Positions 16,484-25,495 of a stretch of DNA of 64,000 bases are shown here, piece after piece; positions within the stretch are counted from its first letter, which is position 1; each line of letters begins with the position of its first letter. The stretch covers positions 186,001 to 250,000 of the forward strand of contig JBMNIQ010000005.1 of assembly GCA_050951095.1 (NCBI GenBank), in the 5' to 3' direction. The translations under genes and the position numbers were made by a program. Below the pieces are notes generated by a model. The model was given only the letters and a program-made list of their open reading frames with translations. It did no database searches and was not told the DNA's origin. The DNA is from UMGS1519 sp050951095. Lineage in GTDB: Bacteria; Actinomycetota; Coriobacteriia; Coriobacteriales; Eggerthellaceae.

Positions 16484-17368
16484 ATGACAATCACAAAGCG
16501 TCAGCATTACATTCCGAGATTCTATTTGCGAAGGTTCACCAACTCCGATGGCCAGCTTCATGCTTATCGGCGTGACGAGGGCAGGTCCTTCATCACCACC
16601 CCGGAAAACGTTTGCGCGGAGAATTACCTCTACGAGGTTGATTTAAGCAAGGTCAAAAACAGTGAAGCCGCTCACAGTCATTTGGATAATTGCATCGAGA
16701 ATCAGCTCTCCGGAGCAGAGGGAAGGCTTGCGCCCTTATATGAGCAGCTCATTCAATGCTGTGAGAGTAAATCCTTCAAGAGCAAAGAGTATCTGGACGG
16801 TAGGCTGGCTGTCTGTCTGTTGGCAGCTAGCATTGTCGTTCGTCATCCAGCCATGCTTGGGGAGGATAGGGGATATGCGAGGGAACTAGTTAAGGATGTC
16901 GAGGCTAATGGTGGTATCACCGAGCAAGAGCAGGCTATGCTGGACCAGTTTGGCCTAGGTGATAACCTAGAACCAATTGCCGATATCACCATCATGCAGA
17001 CGTTGCTATTCTCGACGTATTCTAATGCGCCAATACAAGGTATCTATCAGGCGTTGGCGGACAAGAGAATGACTATTGTAGAGGCGCCTATTTCCATGCG
17101 GTTCATCACGACCTCTATGCCCGTCTACTTTCTGGAGGTTGAAGAGGAACCATTCTGCTTCAACCAAGCTTTTATTCCTCTCTCGTACAAGTACGCTGCT
17201 GTTTTTTCCGATGGGGAAACAATGCCCTTGTTCCGCAAAGCGACAATAGAAGAAGTCATCCGATTCAATGTCGCTCTACTAATGAGCAACGATATCTGGG
17301 ACGTTGCTGTGGCGAATTCAAGCGGTTCAATCAATGTGGCATTGCGCGAAATGAATATCCTGCGTTAG
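16484..17368 (+). CDS. DUF4238-family protein
   Basis: 294 residues with the N-terminal hallmark KRQHYIPRFYLRRFTNSDG (residues 4-22) of the DUF4238 family, followed by an acidic, helical middle and a C-terminal region with ISMRFITTSMPVYFLE and FIPLSYKYAAVF. No signal peptide or membrane segment. The molecular function of DUF4238 is not established; members occur sporadically in accessory regions of many bacteria. ATG at 16484 with GGGCGAGG upstream. It has its own candidate promoter, and a 353-bp gap separates it from the next gene, so it is probably transcribed alone. Confidence 0.8.
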   Translation: MTITKRQHYIPRFYLRRFTNSDGQLHAYRRDEGRSFITTPENVCAENYLYEVDLSKVKNSEAAHSHLDNCIENQLSGAEGRLAPLYEQLIQCCESKSFKSKEYLDGRLAVCLLAASIVVRHPAMLGEDRGYARELVKDVEANGGITEQEQAMLDQFGLGDNLEPIADITIMQTLLFSTYSNAPIQGIYQALADKRMTIVEAPISMRFITTSMPVYFLEVEEEPFCFNQAFIPLSYKYAAVFSDGETMPLFRKATIEEVIRFNVALLMSNDIWDVAVANSSGSINVALREMNILR

Positions 17369-17721
17369 GGCGGCTCTATTAGATGCGCTGGACGGTGCTT
17401 TCGTTGGTGATTCTTGCTCACGTCGAGGGCACTCGCGAGCCCGAATCCAGCCAGACATTCGCCAGAAATCTCTTCTGAAATGGGCCGAAGCCGTCGCGCC
17501 TGTACCTCCGATCGGTTTTTCGGAGATTGTCGGAGCCTGCTGCCCGTTGCTATTCGCCGCGCGAGTCGATTATTTCGGGCATCGCGCTGTCGGACATCTT
17601 GCCGCCGAGATGGCAATACTTGATTCGAATATCTTTTCATGGCGGCATCATGACTGGGCTGTGAGATTCGCTACCATGATGTTGTATTTATCTAGGTGAA
17701 ATTCAGGGGGAAGGTAGGCGG
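17369..17721. other. 353-bp intergenic region
   Basis: No supportable gene on either strand and no clear terminator hairpin. The last part carries the strong ribosome binding site of the next gene (GGGGGAAGG at 17706-17714). Confidence 0.4.
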
Positions 17722-18453
17722 TTGCTGTCCGTAGGGGATCTAATAGCACTCATCTCAAAGGGTCGAGACATTGTTATGGCCAATAAGACTCCAAAGTTCG
17801 AACGGGTAGAATACGGGGGAATTTTCCCCGAGGCTATTGCGTTGCCCATGAACGCCGAGAAGTTGATGAAGAATGATGCTGCCAGCGATTTTGGGGCATT
17901 AATTGATCTGAAGGAATCTCCGACCACTGCATGGTGCCACGAATTAAGGCTCCGCATGTGGGTAAGAAATTCATCGACCCGACTTCTTGATATTGTGGGA
18001 ATTGCTCCAAATAAGAGAATCGTCGAGAGCAGTTACGGAACGGCGATTATGTTCCCTCCTCAAGGTGGTGTTGGTGGTGATGTAGTTCGTTTCGAATGTA
18101 ACCTAGACAAGGATGCTCCATCGATGCGGCGTTTCGATTTGTGCGGATATAAGAAGCGGTATGCCAGTTCGGAATACTACTTCGATGAAGGCGTGTTGGA
18201 AGTTGAGCCTCATCACGTCGTTTGTATATCGATACTTTTCTATGCCACCGATCGTGTGTATGGAATAAGTCCAGAAATCATTGTGAATATCAATGGACAA
18301 CCCGAGTCGATTCCTGTTCCAGCTGATCGGGTGGGGATTGTTTGTCCTGCTGGAATGATTCCAGATACGGGCAAGATGGTTCGAACGTTCGATGGTAAGC
18401 CGCCCTTCTTTATGAATGCCCCTGAGCTATTTGATGAATACTTGCGCCAATGA
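17722..18453 (+). CDS. Unrecognised accessory protein
   Basis: 243 residues from a TTG at 17722; the start is supported by GGGGGAAGG seven bases upstream, and the next in-frame ATG (17776) would drop 18 residues that form a plausible amphipathic helix (LIALISKGRDIVMANK). The rest appears rich in beta strands (for example HELRLRMWVRNSSTRLLDIVGI and EVEPHHVVCISILFYATDRVYG), soluble, without signal peptide. I cannot name a family. It lies between the DUF4238 gene and the Schlafen-type gene and shares their less GC-biased codon use. Confidence 0.65.
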   Translation: MLSVGDLIALISKGRDIVMANKTPKFERVEYGGIFPEAIALPMNAEKLMKNDAASDFGALIDLKESPTTAWCHELRLRMWVRNSSTRLLDIVGIAPNKRIVESSYGTAIMFPPQGGVGGDVVRFECNLDKDAPSMRRFDLCGYKKRYASSEYYFDEGVLEVEPHHVVCISILFYATDRVYGISPEIIVNINGQPESIPVPADRVGIVCPAGMIPDTGKMVRTFDGKPPFFMNAPELFDEYLRQ

Positions 18454-18663
18454 GACGTATAGGGTAACGGCGGCAAGACGTATTGCGCTTGAGCGGCATT
18501 TCTATCCCTATTCCCGCTTTGCAAAATAACGTTGTTGGCAGCCAGGTTCTATTAGAGGCCTGAAAAATTCCGATCACGTTTTCGTGCTCTGCATCCCCGG
18601 CAGGTAGGATAAAAGTACGGCAGGAGCATCCTTCCGGATGGATGATGCGGTCAGGAGACAGCC

Positions 18664-19911
18664 ATGTTCAGTCCGTTTCGCGCAGAAGACGGTTCGCCCA
18701 AACCGCTTGCGCAGGTTGCCTGGGACGACCTGGCCCAGCTCAAAGACCTCGACGAAGGCTTCGCGCTGGAATTCAAACGGGAGAACAACCCGTCGGCGCG
18801 GCGCAAGATTCCCAAGATCGTGGCCTCGTTCGCCAACTCGCGCGGCGGGTGGCTGGTCATCGGCATCGAAGACGACACCAAAGACGTTGTGCCCATTCCG
18901 CGCCCGCAAACCGATTTCAGCCAAACATTGGGCGAGATGTGCCGGCGGCATGTGTCGCCGGTGCCGCCGTTTGAGGTGCGTTTCATTGCCGATTCGGCAA
19001 ACCATGATCAGGGCGTAATTGTGGTGCAGGTGGGCGAGGGCGATTTCCCTCCCTACATTGCCGACGGCCTGGTGGAGATTCGCGAGGGCTCCACGTCCGG
19101 GCCGGCCACGGGCGGGGAACTGGTGGAACTCTACGACAAGGCGAATAAGCGCTATGCCGAAGTGGCGGATTTCTGCCGCCGCACTCTGTACTATCCGCAG
19201 ATGGCCGACCAGTGCCTGCCCCTGTTCGATCTGTACCTGTTCCATATGGGCGGTCGGCGGGTGGACGTGCCTACGCGGGAAGATGTTGCACGCAACGTGG
19301 CTGCCATGCGCGCGTGCTTTGCCCAGCAGGGCATGGAATGCCATGTGCAGCACGCGCACGACTCGCTCATTCTGCGCACCACGCCGCCGTTTTCTCCCAG
19401 CGAAGCGCATTCGGCAATCGAGCTGTTCCGCGACTGCTCCATGAAGCTCACGGTGCCGGCGGCGCCCCTGGCCAACGGGCAGCGCAAACAGGCCGAGCTC
19501 ATGTTTGCCCAGCTAAGCCAGCAGGTGCCCGACGGCACGCGCATGGTAGATGCGCGCGATACGCTGCGGCGCGTGACGCGCATGGCCAGCTTGCTGGATC
19601 GGTTCGTGCGCGAGCGCGGCCTGCGCTGGCAGCAGTATGCAGTGGCCTACGAGCTGGAGAACATGGCAGGCGTCATGCTGTACAGCGAAGAGGAGGAGTA
19701 TCGCTCCTACGTCAAGGGGCACGGCGCGCTGTTCTGTGGCACAACCGATTGCCGCAGCCGCATGCGCTATCTGGACGACGGCGCGCACGATTCTTTCCGC
19801 GCACGCCAGTTTGCCGGCAGCCATTTCTTCGAGGCCTGCGGCTTGCCGCTGGGCAGCTCCGATCCTGCCGACAGTGCCTTGGTGGACGCCCTGCTCCGTA
19901 CGGGTCGCTAG
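18664..19911 (+). CDS. Schlafen/AlbA_2-domain protein
   Basis: 415 residues. The N-terminal ~140 residues are an AlbA_2 (Schlafen N-terminal-like) domain: EGFALEFKRENNPSARRK, then KIVASFANSRGGWLVIGIED, the conserved Glu-x-Lys and ANxxGGxxxxGIxD features, and GVIVVQVGEGDFPPYI-ADGLVEIREGS. The remaining ~270 residues are unlike the usual C-terminal HATPase extension and I do not recognise them. AlbA_2 proteins are nucleic-acid-associated, some being regulators and some nucleases in defence. ATG at 18664 with TCAGGAGA upstream. Codon use here returns to the GC-rich chromosomal pattern, so this gene may already belong to the core. Confidence 0.8.
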   Translation: MFSPFRAEDGSPKPLAQVAWDDLAQLKDLDEGFALEFKRENNPSARRKIPKIVASFANSRGGWLVIGIEDDTKDVVPIPRPQTDFSQTLGEMCRRHVSPVPPFEVRFIADSANHDQGVIVVQVGEGDFPPYIADGLVEIREGSTSGPATGGELVELYDKANKRYAEVADFCRRTLYYPQMADQCLPLFDLYLFHMGGRRVDVPTREDVARNVAAMRACFAQQGMECHVQHAHDSLILRTTPPFSPSEAHSAIELFRDCSMKLTVPAAPLANGQRKQAELMFAQLSQQVPDGTRMVDARDTLRRVTRMASLLDRFVRERGLRWQQYAVAYELENMAGVMLYSEEEEYRSYVKGHGALFCGTTDCRSRMRYLDDGAHDSFRARQFAGSHFFEACGLPLGSSDPADSALVDALLRTGR

Positions 19912-20138
19912 GGGTTGGGGCTGGCAGCGGGGACGGGTGCGCATGAGTGGGTGGCGCTTGCCTGCGGGTGCGAGTCCTTGGCGCGAGCGCCCGGGCGAGG
20001 TCGCCCGCCGGTTCGCGCGACCCTGCTTCCCGCATGGCCCTATGTTCCTATTCCGCAGTATTGCCGCGGTCTTTCCGCAATCGGCCATAATGTGCGCTTA
20101 GAGCAAATTCTGCAACGTTGGGGAAGGGGAGCACGCCA

Positions 20139-20585
20139 ATGGCCAAGCAGCAGCGCACGGTACTGGTTGCCAGCAACATTCTGCTGGCGGTGGTGCTGAT
20201 TGCCATCTGGCTGCTTACCGTACAGACGCCGCAGGACACCACGGCACTTTCCACTCCGTGGGCACAGGCGCTCTCTTCGGCATTCGGCTGGTCGCTTAGC
20301 TCCGCCGCATGGGTTGCGCGCAAGATCGTCCACACCGTAGAGTTCTTCCCGGTGGGTCTGCTGATGGCGCTGGTGGCCTACAACTTGCCGCAGACGAAGG
20401 ACATGCCGCGAAACAGGGTGCTGGCGGCGGTCATACTCATCTGTTTCGCCTGCTCATTGGGCGATCAAGTGCATAAGGCGTTCGTTCCCGGACGGGAGTT
20501 CGACGCGCTGGACATGTGCTTCGACGCGGTGGGCTACGTGCTGGGTGCGCTCATTGCGCGTGCGGCGGCGGCTCGCATGCGTTAG
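20139..20585 (+). CDS. VanZ-like family membrane protein
   Basis: 148 residues from the ATG at 20139 (GGGGAAGGGGA upstream). Four hydrophobic segments are visible (near residues 8-25, 60-80, 88-105 and 122-140). The VanZ-like signature is present: HTVEFFPVGLLMALV and LGDQVHKAFVPGREFDALDMC-DAVGYVLGAL. VanZ relatives occur widely outside vancomycin clusters and their role is unclear; low-level teicoplanin resistance is known only for VanZ itself. No resistance genes are nearby, so the name is only a fold label. Confidence 0.85.
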   Translation: MAKQQRTVLVASNILLAVVLIAIWLLTVQTPQDTTALSTPWAQALSSAFGWSLSSAAWVARKIVHTVEFFPVGLLMALVAYNLPQTKDMPRNRVLAAVILICFACSLGDQVHKAFVPGREFDALDMCFDAVGYVLGALIARAAAARMR

Positions 20586-20637
20586 CTTTCCGGTGCGTGC
20601 GGCTGCGGACCCACATGTACCCGCACACACCGCGCGC

Positions 20638-20675
20638 ACAAAAAGATCCTGCCCGGATTCCCGGAGCAGAATCTT
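20638..20675 (-). terminator. Terminator of pgi
   Basis: Read on the minus strand: AAGATTCTGCTCCGG, a short loop, CCGGGCAGGATCTT, then TTTTTG. The stem has a few G-T pairs. Convergent VanZ-like and pgi genes share this region. Confidence 0.75.
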
Positions 20676-20698
20676 CTCGTTCGTATCGCGTGAATGCG

Positions 20699-22408
20699 CT
20701 AGATTTCCCGTGCGGCCTGCGCCACCATCTCGGCAAGCACGCGCAACGTAGCGCCCGAGTTATCCGGCAGATGCACATGCACCACGCGACGACCGCGCTC
20801 GGACAGCACCTTCAAGTCGCCGCATGCCTGCGCCTTCGCCAGCGTGGCCAGGCTCTTCGCCTTCCAACCGGGCAGCGGCACGTCCTTCATCTCGTCGGCG
20901 GACACAATCAGGTACACGCCGTTGTCGGGGCCGCCCTTCTGCATCTGGCCGGTGGAATGCAGGTAGCGCGGGCCAATTTCCAGGCACGACACCACGCCCA
21001 AGTCGTGCGCGAACGTGTGGCGGATCATCTCCAGCGCCTCGCGGCGGCCTTCGCCCATGTACGGCAGGAACGCGTTCACGGAGAAGTAGTCGCCCGGCTT
21101 GATACTCTTCATCAGGTTGCGCACGGCCTCTTCCAGGCTGCTTGCGCCCTTCATGCTCTGGCCCAGGCGCACTTCCACGCTGCCCATGTGGATGTTGTTC
21201 AGCTGGTCCTCCACGAAGTCCGGCGCCTGCGTGCCTTCGGAAAGCACTTCCAGCGTGGCGGCCTTCGCGCTTGCCACGTCCGGCTGGTCGAACGGGCAGA
21301 CCTTCATCAGGTAGCCCACCATGGCCGTTGCGTATTCCCAGATAATGAAGTCCTGCGGCAGCGCGCACGCGTCGTCTACGCGGAAGTTCAGGCGCGGGAT
21401 GGTAGGGGCAATGTAGCCCAGGCTCATCTCGAAGTTCTTGCGTTCGTCCCACAGCTCGTTCTTCGTCTGGTACATGATGGCCGTGCGGTCGCCGGCATCC
21501 TTGGAAAGGATAAGCGCATCGGATTCGATGTTCGGCAGAATGCCCTTGCCGTTCTTGCCCAGGCTCTCTGCCACCAGCTGCTCTATCCAAAGGCCCAGCA
21601 CGCGCCCGCGCTTCTGCGTCAGGAAGCTGAACTTATCGCGGCCGTTGCGGTAGTTGTCGTACAGGAACGCCGCCAGGATAATGGCCGGGTTGTCGATGGA
21701 ATCTTCCGAGCACTTCTTTTCCGCCAGCCGGGCGTTTTCCATGTAGCGGTCCATATCGATGCCCACCAGCGCGGCCGGCACCAGGCCGAACACGGACAGC
21801 GCGCTATAGCGGCCGCCCACCGTGGGCTCGCCGTGGAAGATCTTCAGCCAGCCTTCCTTTTCGGCCTGCTTCTCCAGCGGGCTGCCGGGGTCCGTGATGG
21901 CAACCAGGTGCTGCACCAGCTCTTCTTCGGAAAGCGATTTGCGCAGCTCGGCGCGCACGGCCCGCAGGTAGCTGGTGGGCTCCATGGTGCTGCCGCTTTT
22001 CGACGACGTGATGACCAGTAGACGCTTTGGATCGCAGCCGGCCAGAATGGAGCGCAGGCGCACGGGGGAGTCGGAATCCAGCGTGCGGAACTTCACGTCC
22101 GACTTCGCGCTGACGCTGTTGTACTTCGTAATGGTCATGGGCGCCTGCGTGGATCCGCCCTGGCCCAGCAACAGCACGTTTTCCAGCCCGGCCGACTTTG
22201 CGGACTTCGCGAATTTCTTGATCTTCGAAAGCGACGTGGGCGGATTGCTTGCCAGGTCCGTCCATCCCATGTATTGGGCAGCGCATTCCTGGGCTTCCTT
22301 CGAGAAGTCGTACAGCGTTGCATCCTTGGCATGCAGACGGCTTGCTACGCGATGCTTCACCAGCGTCTTTGCCGATGGGTAAACCTTTTCCATGTTGCCG
22401 CTGAGCAT
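20699..22408 (-). CDS. pgi: Glucose-6-phosphate isomerase
   Basis: 569 residues from the ATG at 22408 (GAAAGAG upstream); a TTG at 22453 would add 15 residues but has no ribosome binding site. Interconverts glucose 6-phosphate and fructose 6-phosphate in glycolysis. Motifs: VLLLGQGGSTQAPM, LLVITSSKSGSTMEP (phosphosugar-binding SIS loop), GEPTVGGRYSALSVFGLVPAAL, and FLTQKRGRVLGLWIEQLVAESLGKNGKG. The sequence resembles the PGI half of the fused transaldolase-PGI enzymes of actinobacteria rather than E. coli Pgi, but no transaldolase domain is attached. A TATAAT lies at 22459-22464 on the minus strand, upstream of the start. Confidence 0.93.
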   Translation of the reverse strand: MLSGNMEKVYPSAKTLVKHRVASRLHAKDATLYDFSKEAQECAAQYMGWTDLASNPPTSLSKIKKFAKSAKSAGLENVLLLGQGGSTQAPMTITKYNSVSAKSDVKFRTLDSDSPVRLRSILAGCDPKRLLVITSSKSGSTMEPTSYLRAVRAELRKSLSEEELVQHLVAITDPGSPLEKQAEKEGWLKIFHGEPTVGGRYSALSVFGLVPAALVGIDMDRYMENARLAEKKCSEDSIDNPAIILAAFLYDNYRNGRDKFSFLTQKRGRVLGLWIEQLVAESLGKNGKGILPNIESDALILSKDAGDRTAIMYQTKNELWDERKNFEMSLGYIAPTIPRLNFRVDDACALPQDFIIWEYATAMVGYLMKVCPFDQPDVASAKAATLEVLSEGTQAPDFVEDQLNNIHMGSVEVRLGQSMKGASSLEEAVRNLMKSIKPGDYFSVNAFLPYMGEGRREALEMIRHTFAHDLGVVSCLEIGPRYLHSTGQMQKGGPDNGVYLIVSADEMKDVPLPGWKAKSLATLAKAQACGDLKVLSERGRRVVHVHLPDNSGATLRVLAEMVAQAAREI

Positions 22409-22621
22409 ATAGTCTCTTTCGTTGAATGTTTCCGTTTGAATAACAGCAGTCAATAATTATAGTTCATGCCGCATTGCGCCCTGCAGGCGCAGGCGGAATT
22501 ATGCAAAGCCTTTGCACCAGAACGTGTTGAGTGTAAAGAATGCAGGTTGCGAAGGGACGCGTGGCGGTGTCGGGAGCGGTGCGGGCGCGAATGGTGCGGC
22601 CGCGCGTTCGCGACGTGCGGG

Positions 22622-23035
22622 CTACGACTTAACCTCGAACTTGTTCTTGCATGTCGGGCACGTGATGCGGATCTTGCCCTTGCCGCGGGGCACGGCGCAG
22701 ACCGTGTTGCATTCGCTGCACTTGAAGTAGCGCTTTTCCTTGCGGTTCTTGAACCGGGTGCGCTGCAGGCGGAACCAGGCGCGCGGCTGTTCCGTGATTA
22801 CCAGGAAGTGCTCGTTCTCGTCGCGGCGTTTTGCTACGTTGCGGGAACAGCAGCGCCACACACCGTAGACGACCAGGGCCAGCGCGAGCCAGACCAGGGG
22901 GTTTGCGCCGAATCCGGAAAGCAGCAGGAATATGACGCCTGCCACCACGGCCGTTCCGCAGAGTTCGTCCATGCCGTTGCGGCCCGCCATGAACGTCCGC
23001 ATACGTTCGCTGAATGCTCCTTGCTTTCTGCCCAT
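22622..23035 (-). CDS. Small membrane protein with C-terminal zinc ribbon
   Basis: 137 residues from the ATG at 23035, chosen for the AAAGGAGG before it. One or two membrane segments lie near residues 25-62 (GTAVVAGVIFLLLSGFGANP, LVWLALALVVYGVW). A basic linker follows, then a C-terminal zinc ribbon with two Cys pairs (KCSECNTVCAVPRGKGKIRI and TCPTCKNKFEVKS). Function unknown; the ribbon faces the cytoplasm in the likely topology and resembles FmdB/zinc-ribbon modules. Divergent from the patatin gene. Confidence 0.8.
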   Translation of the reverse strand: MGRKQGAFSERMRTFMAGRNGMDELCGTAVVAGVIFLLLSGFGANPLVWLALALVVYGVWRCCSRNVAKRRDENEHFLVITEQPRAWFRLQRTRFKNRKEKRYFKCSECNTVCAVPRGKGKIRITCPTCKNKFEVKS

Positions 23036-23317
23036 GCAGCCTCCTTTGCGCGGATGCGTCTCTCTATCCAAGCTAGCGGCAATGCGGCGGACCGGGGTGC
23101 GGATGCAACGTATCCCCATGAAGCTGTTGACTGCCGGTTACCGGGTTCATCGGCGTGGGGGGCGGGTTCGTTGGCGGTTCCGCGGCGCTGCGCGGACGGA
23201 CTGTTCACCGGCGGTGCACGGTGCGCGCATCTTTCGGTTTGGAAACGACCCGGGGTGCCTTGTACGCGTTCCACCTGCGACGTTAGACTTATTTGGCGTA
23301 AGGGGAAAGGAGTGTCA

Positions 23318-24238
23318 ATGGGTTCAGCAATGGGCAAGGCCGAAGCGGCAAGCCGTCCGCTTTGGGAAGGGCAGGGGCTTGTCCCGTTCCAGATGGTGCT
23401 GGAAGGCGGCGCCATGCGCAACCTGTTCACGTGCGGTGTGGTGGACTACTTCATGGACAAGCGGGTGTTCCCGGAGTCCGTTGTGGGTACGTCGGCGGGT
23501 GCCATCTGCGGTTTCAATTATGCAAGCGGTGCGGTGGGGCGCATGGCGTATTGCAATCTGGAATACCGCGACGACTGGCGGTTCATGTCGCTGCGCTCGA
23601 AGCTGCTCACCGGCAACTACGTGGGATCGAACTTCATTTTCGACACCATCCCGAACCAGATAGAGCATCTGAACATGGATTGGTTCGCGGAATCGCCCAT
23701 CAAGCTGACGTCCGTTGCGTCCGATCTGACATCCGGCCGGGCCGACTACTTCGGCTACGACGTGGAGGACTTGGATTTCAAGCACGGGCAGCGCTATCTG
23801 ATTGCCAGCTCGTCCGTGCCGTTCGTGAACCGTCCTGTGGATGTGGACGGGAAACGCCTGCTGGACGGCGGCGTATGCGACAGCATCCCGTACGCGCATG
23901 GCCGTCCGCGCTATCGGGGCAGGCAGATCATCGTGCTCACGCGTCCGCGCGGCTATTGGCAGCGCCCGGCGCGCGGCATGCGCATTGCGCACATGCTGTA
24001 CCGGCGGTATCCGCAATTCCTGCAGCGCCTGCAGCAGCGTCCGGACGAGTACAACGCGCAGATGCAGGAGGTCTCCCGCCTCCACGACGAAGGCGAGGCG
24101 TACGCCATCTGGCCGGCGGCCGACCTTGACATCAGCATGGCCGAACGCGACACGAAGAAGCTGTTCGCAGCCTACGAGCTGGGGGTCGAAACGGCGGCGA
24201 AGCAGTGGCCCGCCATCGCACACTACCTGGGGTTATAG
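23318..24238 (+). CDS. Patatin-like phospholipase (RssA/YjjU-type)
   Basis: 306 residues from the ATG at 23318 (AAAGGAG upstream); the much longer open frame from 22466 is a GC artefact overlapping the zinc-ribbon gene. Catalytic features of the patatin family are visible: oxyanion LEGGAMRNLFTCGVVDYF near residues 28-45, nucleophile GTSAGAICG near 60, and the DGGVCDSIP Asp of the Ser-Asp dyad near 186. Cytoplasmic or peripheral membrane lipid hydrolase. The gene is followed by gpsA, loosely suggesting a membrane-lipid theme. Confidence 0.9.
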   Translation: MGSAMGKAEAASRPLWEGQGLVPFQMVLEGGAMRNLFTCGVVDYFMDKRVFPESVVGTSAGAICGFNYASGAVGRMAYCNLEYRDDWRFMSLRSKLLTGNYVGSNFIFDTIPNQIEHLNMDWFAESPIKLTSVASDLTSGRADYFGYDVEDLDFKHGQRYLIASSSVPFVNRPVDVDGKRLLDGGVCDSIPYAHGRPRYRGRQIIVLTRPRGYWQRPARGMRIAHMLYRRYPQFLQRLQQRPDEYNAQMQEVSRLHDEGEAYAIWPAADLDISMAERDTKKLFAAYELGVETAAKQWPAIAHYLGL

Positions 24239-24415
24239 CCTCTCGCACGCTTCGCATGGGGCGCGTTCTGCGCTTACGCGGAAATCATGCGCGGGTAACG
24301 CGACGCTATCGTCGCGCGGCCACGCCGTGCAAACCCGTGCGGTTATGTGGATAATGGAGAGCAGCAATAACAGGCGGCGGTTCGCCGCTTTCGATTCGTA
24401 ATAAGGAAGGCAGTC

Positions 24416-25432
24416 ATGGCAACTGGTCAGAATGATGGCAAACGTACGGTGGCCATTATCGGTGCAGGGTCGTTCGGCACCGCCGTTTCGCATATGCTCT
24501 ATGCCAAGGGCGTCGACGTGCGCATGTGGTGCTTCCAGAAGCAGGAAGCGGACGGCATCAACCGCACGCATCATCATCCGTCGTTCTTCACGGATTACGA
24601 GCTTCCGAACGTCACGGCATGCACGGATATCCCCAGCACCGTGGCGGGGTGCGAATCCGTCATCATCGTCACGCCGTCGTTCGGCGTGAAGACGGCCGCA
24701 CAGCAGCTGGCAACGTGCCTGCCGGAAACCACGCCCGTGCTGGTGCTGTCGAAGGGACTCGATTCCGAGACGGGCCACACGCTGTACCGCGTGGTGGCCG
24801 ACACGCTGGGCAACGCCGACCGCGTGGCTGTGCTTGCGGGCCCGAACCACGCCGAAGAGCTTATCGAAGGCTCGTATGCGGGCGCGGTCGTGGCCAGCAC
24901 CGGTGCGGAAACGGCGCAGTACTTCCAGAAGCTGCTGTCCAGCACCACGTTCCGCCTCTACACCACGTCGGACCCGGTGGGTGCCAGCCTCTGCGCGGCG
25001 TCGAAGAACGTCATCGCCATCGCCTGCGGCATGGCGCGCGGCATGGGGCAGGGCGATAACACGGTCGCGCTGCTGATGACGCGCGGCGCAGCGGAGATCG
25101 CGCGCTTGGTGGAAGCGGACGGCGGCAAGGTCGAGACCGTGTTCGGGCTTGCGGGCATCGGCGACTTGAATGCCACGTGCTGCTCGCCGCACTCGCGCAA
25201 CGGCATGTACGGCCAGGCGTTCGTGGAACGCGGCATTTCCGTACCGGATTACGAGGCGGAGCGCCATATGGTGGTGGAAGGTGCGCATGCCGTGCACCCG
25301 CTGCTGGCGCTGGGCCGCTCGAAGGGCGTGGAGCTTCCCATCATGGAGGCCGTGCGCAAGCTGCTCGACGGCGAGCTGACCATCGACGATGCACCCGGCT
25401 GCCTGATGAATCGCGCGTTGAAGGACGAATAG
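24416..25432 (+). CDS. gpsA: Glycerol-3-phosphate dehydrogenase [NAD(P)+]
   Basis: 338 residues, normal GpsA length. N-terminal Rossmann motif VAIIGAGSFGTAVSHML, VLVLSKGLDSETGHTL, AGPNHAEELIEG, catalytic-region SLCAASKNVIAIACGMARGM and C-terminal GLAGIGDLNATCCSPHSRNG are all present. It reduces dihydroxyacetone phosphate to sn-glycerol 3-phosphate for phospholipid synthesis. AATAAGGAAGGCAGTC precedes the ATG. The next gene follows after 63 bp. Confidence 0.95.
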   Translation: MATGQNDGKRTVAIIGAGSFGTAVSHMLYAKGVDVRMWCFQKQEADGINRTHHHPSFFTDYELPNVTACTDIPSTVAGCESVIIVTPSFGVKTAAQQLATCLPETTPVLVLSKGLDSETGHTLYRVVADTLGNADRVAVLAGPNHAEELIEGSYAGAVVASTGAETAQYFQKLLSSTTFRLYTTSDPVGASLCAASKNVIAIACGMARGMGQGDNTVALLMTRGAAEIARLVEADGGKVETVFGLAGIGDLNATCCSPHSRNGMYGQAFVERGISVPDYEAERHMVVEGAHAVHPLLALGRSKGVELPIMEAVRKLLDGELTIDDAPGCLMNRALKDE

Positions 25433-25495
25433 CCTCTCGGTTTGTGTGAAGTACGCGTGCGGTAGGCGGCAAGGGCATCGGGGAAAGGACGATTC

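Noticed and set aside
13784..17368. Gabija-type pair (GajA plus GajB)
   Set aside because: The first gene fits an OLD-type ATPase-TOPRIM protein, but the neighbour is a DUF4238 protein with no helicase motifs and the two are separated by a terminator and about 900 bp.
20139..20585. Glycopeptide (teicoplanin) resistance determinant
   Set aside because: The protein has only the VanZ-like fold; no vanA/H/X/S/R genes are nearby.
22466..23317. N-terminal extension of the patatin gene back to 22466
   Set aside because: It runs antisense through the zinc-ribbon gene; a good ribosome binding site and the conserved start lie at 23318.
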